Assembly (NCBI RefSeq): GCF_900156785.1
Contig: NZ_FTOP01000010.1
Span: 92,035-156,034 of the forward strand
Source of the DNA: Belliella pelovolcani
Lineage (GTDB): Bacteria; Bacteroidota; Bacteroidia; Cytophagales; Cyclobacteriaceae
Length of the DNA: 64,000 bases
Direction: 5' to 3'
Shown one piece after another: positions 60,680 to 64,000 of the stretch. The notes beneath the pieces are model-generated. The model saw only the letters and a program-made list of their open reading frames with translations, made no database searches and had not been told where the DNA came from. Each line of letters opens with the position of its first letter. Position 1 is the stretch's first letter. The translations under genes were made by a program, and so were the position numbers.

Positions 60680-61699
60680 ATGCGCAATTTTTTCACACTT
60701 ACACTGTTGTTTCTTTTCCTGGACACTGCTACGGCGGCCTGGGGCTTCTTTGCTCACAAAAAAATCAATCGGCACGCCGTTTTTTCCCTACCCCCTGAGA
60801 TGATTGGTTTCTTCAAAGCCAATATTCAATTTATCACAGAGAATGCAGTAAATCCCGACAGAAGACGCTATGCTGTCATGGGTGAGGCCGAAAAACACTT
60901 TCTCGATGCAGATGCATACGGTGATAGTGCGATCTACTGGCTTCCTAGATACTGGAACCAAGCTGTCGAAAAGTTTGGTGAAGAAGAACTCCGCAAGCAT
61001 GGCATTGGACCATGGAATGCATACAACACCAAGAACCAACTCACAGAGGCATTCAAACGAAAAGATAAAAAAGCAATCCTCAGGCTAGCCGCTGATCTTG
61101 GACATTATATCGGCGACATCAATGTCCCGCTTCATACCACCAAAAATTATAACGGGCAGTTGACCAATCAATATGGCATTCATGCATTTTGGGAAAGTAG
61201 AGTCCCTGAGTTACTCGCTGAGGACTTTGACCTATTCGTAGGACAAGCAGCCTACATCCAAAACACCCAACTAGCTGCTTGGGATGCAGTTATTTACGCT
61301 CATTTAGCCTTGGACTCTGTTTTGAACTTTGAGAAAATATTGAGCAGTCGCTTTCCAGAGGACAAAAAATACAGCTTCGAAGAGCGCGGAGGAGTCAATA
61401 CTAGAGTTTATTCAAGAGAATTCACCAAAACCTACAATGACATGCTTGCTGGCCAAATAGAGCGGCAGATGAAACGCTCTATCAAAATGATTGCAGACTT
61501 TTGGTACAGCGCATGGGTCGATGCAGGTCAACCTGTACTCAATGATTTGCTGGACAAGCCTGTCGAAGATTTGGAAGAGAAGTTCCCACCCCCTGCTACT
61601 CCGCTCAACATTCGAGAACATGAAGGCATCACCCTCCATGAATCGCCAGAAGAGCTTAGGAAATCATTTTATAGGGCGATGTGGCGGACGGGGAATTAG
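60680..61699 (+). CDS. Zinc-dependent phospholipase C / S1-P1 nuclease superfamily protein
   Basis: 339 residues, exported. The signal peptide (FTLTLLFLFLDTATA) should be cut to leave an N-terminal Trp (AWGFFAHKKINRHAVF), whose amino group is a zinc ligand in this family. Later ligands are probably in EKHFLDADAYGD, RLAADLGHYIGDINVPLHTT (H-x3-D and H) and IHAFWESRVPELL (H, E). It likely hydrolyses phosphodiester bonds in the periplasm. Whether lipids or nucleic acids are the substrate is not clear. Confidence 0.86.
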   Translation: MRNFFTLTLLFLFLDTATAAWGFFAHKKINRHAVFSLPPEMIGFFKANIQFITENAVNPDRRRYAVMGEAEKHFLDADAYGDSAIYWLPRYWNQAVEKFGEEELRKHGIGPWNAYNTKNQLTEAFKRKDKKAILRLAADLGHYIGDINVPLHTTKNYNGQLTNQYGIHAFWESRVPELLAEDFDLFVGQAAYIQNTQLAAWDAVIYAHLALDSVLNFEKILSSRFPEDKKYSFEERGGVNTRVYSREFTKTYNDMLAGQIERQMKRSIKMIADFWYSAWVDAGQPVLNDLLDKPVEDLEEKFPPPATPLNIREHEGITLHESPEELRKSFYRAMWRTGN

Positions 61700-61798
61700 A
61701 ATGCAAAGATTAAGCATGCTCGCAAAAAAAGCTAAGGAGCAGTTGGCGCAGAAAAACATTCAAAATCAAAAAATTCGGTTCATTAATTTAAAATGAAT

Positions 61799-61890
61799 AA
61801 CCACGGAGTGGTTAAACCATAATTAACCCCGGATGTAAATCCGGGGGAAGGCAGATTTTGATTCGATAACCAACGACCCCAGAGGGGTCG
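61799..61890. repeat. Dispersed-repeat-like cluster of three hairpins
   Basis: AACCAC / GTGGTT (61799-61813, 3-base loop), CCCCGGAT / ATCCGGGG (61827-61846, loop GTAA) and CGACCCC / GGGGTCG (61874-61890, 3-base loop). The stems are perfect and much richer in GC than the surroundings, as in the interspersed palindromic elements of Bacteroidota. Confidence 0.72.
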
Positions 61891-61933
61891 AACTGTTTTT
61901 AGTTTAGATAATTTATAATAATGATTGAAATTA

Positions 61934-62425
61934 TCACTTAAGCAACTTTTTTGATGAGTTAGATTCCAAAACATTAAAAAGAAAATTCTCAATGTCCTTT
62001 TTCTCTTTGAAACTTAATAATAGATAAGCAACTATTTCCTCTTTACCGAAGTTTGCTGTAAATTTCCAAACTATTTTATCTTTAATAGTAATCTTATATT
62101 TACCCTTAATTCTAAAATGTACTAGATTATTAAAACTTAAACATCTTCCTTTTTATCTCAAACTCTCTTTTTCTAATTCAACATCTGCCTTAGTTGTTTT
62201 AGCGTCACTTAAGAAGCTTATTATCATTACAAAAAAAGAAACGAGAAACAATACAGTGAAAACAGCATAAGCATAACCTGGTAGATCATACTTCTGTATC
62301 AAATTAAATGTATTATGCGGGAATTTAAATGGAAACCCATAAAAAATAATGGTTAGAGACATCATTATGTAAGGGAAAATTTCCCGTAAATAATATTCCT
62401 TCAAATTTATTGATTCAAGTTTCAT
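61934..62425 (-). pseudogene. Membrane protein gene cut by an in-frame TAA
   Basis: From the ATG at 62425 the frame gives 90 residues with two membrane segments (REIFPYIMMSLTIIFYGF and AYAVFTVLFLVSFFVMIISF) and stops at TAA (62153-62155). The same frame then continues without a break for 72 more codons to a TGA (61934-61936), including KGKYKITIKDKIVWKFTANF and EEIVAYLLLSFKEKKDIENF. No start codon is evident right after the TAA. The simplest reading is one ~163-residue gene with a nonsense mutation. The family is not recognised. Confidence 0.6.
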
Positions 62426-62522
62426 ACGGTGGTCTTCAATATTTATTTAAAGAAAGTTAATCCACAAATTCGATCTTTTTTAACTTACTTCACTTCTAAG
62501 CTATGAAAGAATCCTTAATCTT

Positions 62523-63827
62523 TTAAGAACCCAAATAATCTCTAATCGCATCTGCTAGTCTAGTAAAGGTGTTTTTAAAAGTAACTTCATCATCTTCCAA
62601 CAAAGTCACCCTAAATCCTCTCAAGTCTGAGCAAAAAGAGGAGATAGGCACTACGCAAATACCGGTTGAAGCCAATAAATAATACACAAACCGCTTGTCT
62701 AATGGCATATTTTCTTCCTGAAGCCAAGACTCAAGCAATACTTTTACTTGTTGATTTTCGATAGGAAGGCTTTGATTTGACTTCAAGAACGCCTCGTCAA
62801 AAACTATCGTATTGTAAAACGCTCCTTGAGTAGGGTTGAATTTGATTCCTGGTATATCAGCCAAAAGCTCATTGAGTATTTGACTCCTCTTGCCTATTTT
62901 TTCATTTTCAGCTGCACGATAGGAATTATAGTTCGCATGCGACATGATTTTAGGAATAGAGATTTGAGGCAAAATCGTGGAGCAGACTTCTATCATCTTG
63001 GCATTTTCTAAGGTCTGCACAAGTTTGGAAAACTCCTTGGATGCGTCCCTATTGTAAAACTCCATCCATCCACAGCGTGAACCTGGCCAAGGGAATTCTT
63101 TGGAGATCCCCTTCAAGGAAATCGCAGGCAAATCCCCTACTACCTCTGACAAGGCTACTGCTTCAATGCCATTGTATGTAATGTTTTGATAGATCTCATC
63201 AGCTATCAACAATAACTTGAATTCTCTGGCAATTTTCACAAAACCCTCCAAAACTTCTTTGGGGTAGACCATTCCGGTGGGGTTATCGGGATTGATGATG
63301 AGTATCCCTACTATACTGGGATTGTACTTGACTTTGTTATAAAGGTCTTCCATATCTGGAAGCCATTGATTATCTGGATCAAGCTTGTAGGTAATCGGTG
63401 CGGTATTGGCATGGGCTGCTTCTGCCGAACTATGTGTACTGTAAGCAGGTGAAGGCCCAATAATCCTTGCTGTAGGAACGAGAAACTGATACAGCTTTGC
63501 TATAGCATCACCAAGACCATTGAAAAAAAGTACATCTTCAGCAGTGATTTGAACTCCATTTTTCCGATTATTCAAATTCGCTAAAAACTTCCTAGTCTCC
63601 AATACACCTTTGGAATCTGCATAGCCATAAGTATAGTCTTGGCTTACCAAATCAGAGATTATTTCCTTCATCCAAGTTGGAATCTTATTATTCTTTTGGA
63701 TAGGATCTCCAATGTTTTCCCAGGTGATTGTTAGCCCCAAAGCTTCAACTTGTCTAGCTTTTTTGACAATACCTCTGATTTCATAATTCAACTCTTCGGC
63801 TCCTGGTCTTAGCAAAATCGTCCTCAT
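62523..63827 (-). CDS. Class I/II PLP aminotransferase (alanine aminotransferase-like)
   Basis: 434 residues. Features: GDPIQKNNKIPTWM near the N-terminus, FFNGLGDAIAKLYQFL, INPDNPTGMVYPKEVL (the Asn-x-x-x-Pro-Thr loop), LIADEIYQNITYNG (PLP Asp), and the Schiff-base Lys in SLKGISKEFPWPGSRCGW. It differs from the enzyme at 9596-10798 in length and loops, and it resembles AlaA/alanine-type transaminases or the large-domain Bacteroidota clade. Substrate not settled. It stands alone on the minus strand near the window end. Confidence 0.86.
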   Translation of the reverse strand: MRTILLRPGAEELNYEIRGIVKKARQVEALGLTITWENIGDPIQKNNKIPTWMKEIISDLVSQDYTYGYADSKGVLETRKFLANLNNRKNGVQITAEDVLFFNGLGDAIAKLYQFLVPTARIIGPSPAYSTHSSAEAAHANTAPITYKLDPDNQWLPDMEDLYNKVKYNPSIVGILIINPDNPTGMVYPKEVLEGFVKIAREFKLLLIADEIYQNITYNGIEAVALSEVVGDLPAISLKGISKEFPWPGSRCGWMEFYNRDASKEFSKLVQTLENAKMIEVCSTILPQISIPKIMSHANYNSYRAAENEKIGKRSQILNELLADIPGIKFNPTQGAFYNTIVFDEAFLKSNQSLPIENQQVKVLLESWLQEENMPLDKRFVYYLLASTGICVVPISSFCSDLRGFRVTLLEDDEVTFKNTFTRLADAIRDYLGS

Positions 63828-64000
63828 AATAATTTACTGCTTGGATTCTAGAGTAAAGAAACAAAAAAAGAGCTTAGTGATTTAAAAAAGCTAACAAATG
63901 ATTTCTCCTGACTTCGACAGTCGTCAGTCCCATTTAATCGTAAGGCTTTGATAGATAATGTTTTATATTTTTTGATTTTGAATTTGGGTGTCCCAGAGGT

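Noticed and set aside
61783..61992. 69-codon minus-strand ORF across the hairpin cluster
   Set aside because: It is created by the palindromic repeats and is out of frame with the membrane-protein continuation.
63828..64000. Gene at the right window edge
   Set aside because: No supported ORF. Only a short CTGAC / GTCAG hairpin near 63908 was seen.

Overview
The window looks like a chromosomal segment of a Bacteroidota bacterium, most likely in Cytophagales (the family-level guess, Cyclobacteriaceae-like, is an impression only). The evidence is a TonB-dependent receptor, a DUF4421 outer-membrane protein, a one-piece beta-propeller sensor kinase, a two-subunit methylmalonyl-CoA mutase, and repeated promoters of the Bacteroidota type (TTG, 18-21 bases, TAnnTTTG) upstream of several genes. 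No rRNA is present. The only tRNAs are two tRNA-Val genes set in an unusual repeat array.

Layout. 1-2.7 kb: the end of a TonB receptor and a PagL-like lipid A deacylase. 2.9-4.3 kb: a minus-strand tandem array of two intact tRNA-Val(UAC) genes, four 3'-truncated tRNA fragments on an 86-base period, and two 348-base cassettes, each holding a terminator, a small GIY-YIG nuclease ORF and a damaged tRNA that supplies the ORF's stop codon. 4.4-10.8 kb: an ALDH7-type aldehyde dehydrogenase, a DUF4421 protein behind a possible attenuator leader, two surface-glycan genes and an aspartate-type aminotransferase. 10.9-13.8 kb: a secreted MORN/YwqK-like protein, then a MarR regulator, a ferredoxin-NADP reductase and a 2Fe-2S ferredoxin that share an operator-like sequence. 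13.76-15.6 kb: a complete IS1182-family insertion. 15.6-21.1 kb: methylmalonyl-CoA mutase small and large subunits plus a DUF389 membrane protein, apparently one operon.

21.3-31.1 kb is an accessory island: a VapB-like antitoxin with a broken VapC, a Fic-protein fragment, palindromic repeats, then a tightly packed minus-strand operon of XRE regulator, PLD/SNF2-like helicase, AlbA-type ATPase, a 46-codon ORF, an Eco57I-type methylase lacking its catalytic core, and a SWIM zinc-finger protein. A 12-base direct repeat lies at both ends of that operon. This looks like a defence or restriction-type system, intact or partly decayed, and I cannot match it to a named system.

31.3-64 kb is mostly housekeeping: a 5'-nucleotidase split in two genes, dnaA, meaB (the chaperone GTPase for the mutase at 17.5-21.1 kb), a hemJ-sco-cytochrome c operon, MerC and a DUF3299/ABC set resembling a zinc-regulated transporter, two sensor kinases, sucD, nhaA, an ABC-F ATPase, two peptidases, the pheT-coiled-coil-zapA-rny block, radC, rpsT, a zinc phospholipase C, a membrane-protein gene cut by an in-frame stop, and a second class I aminotransferase.
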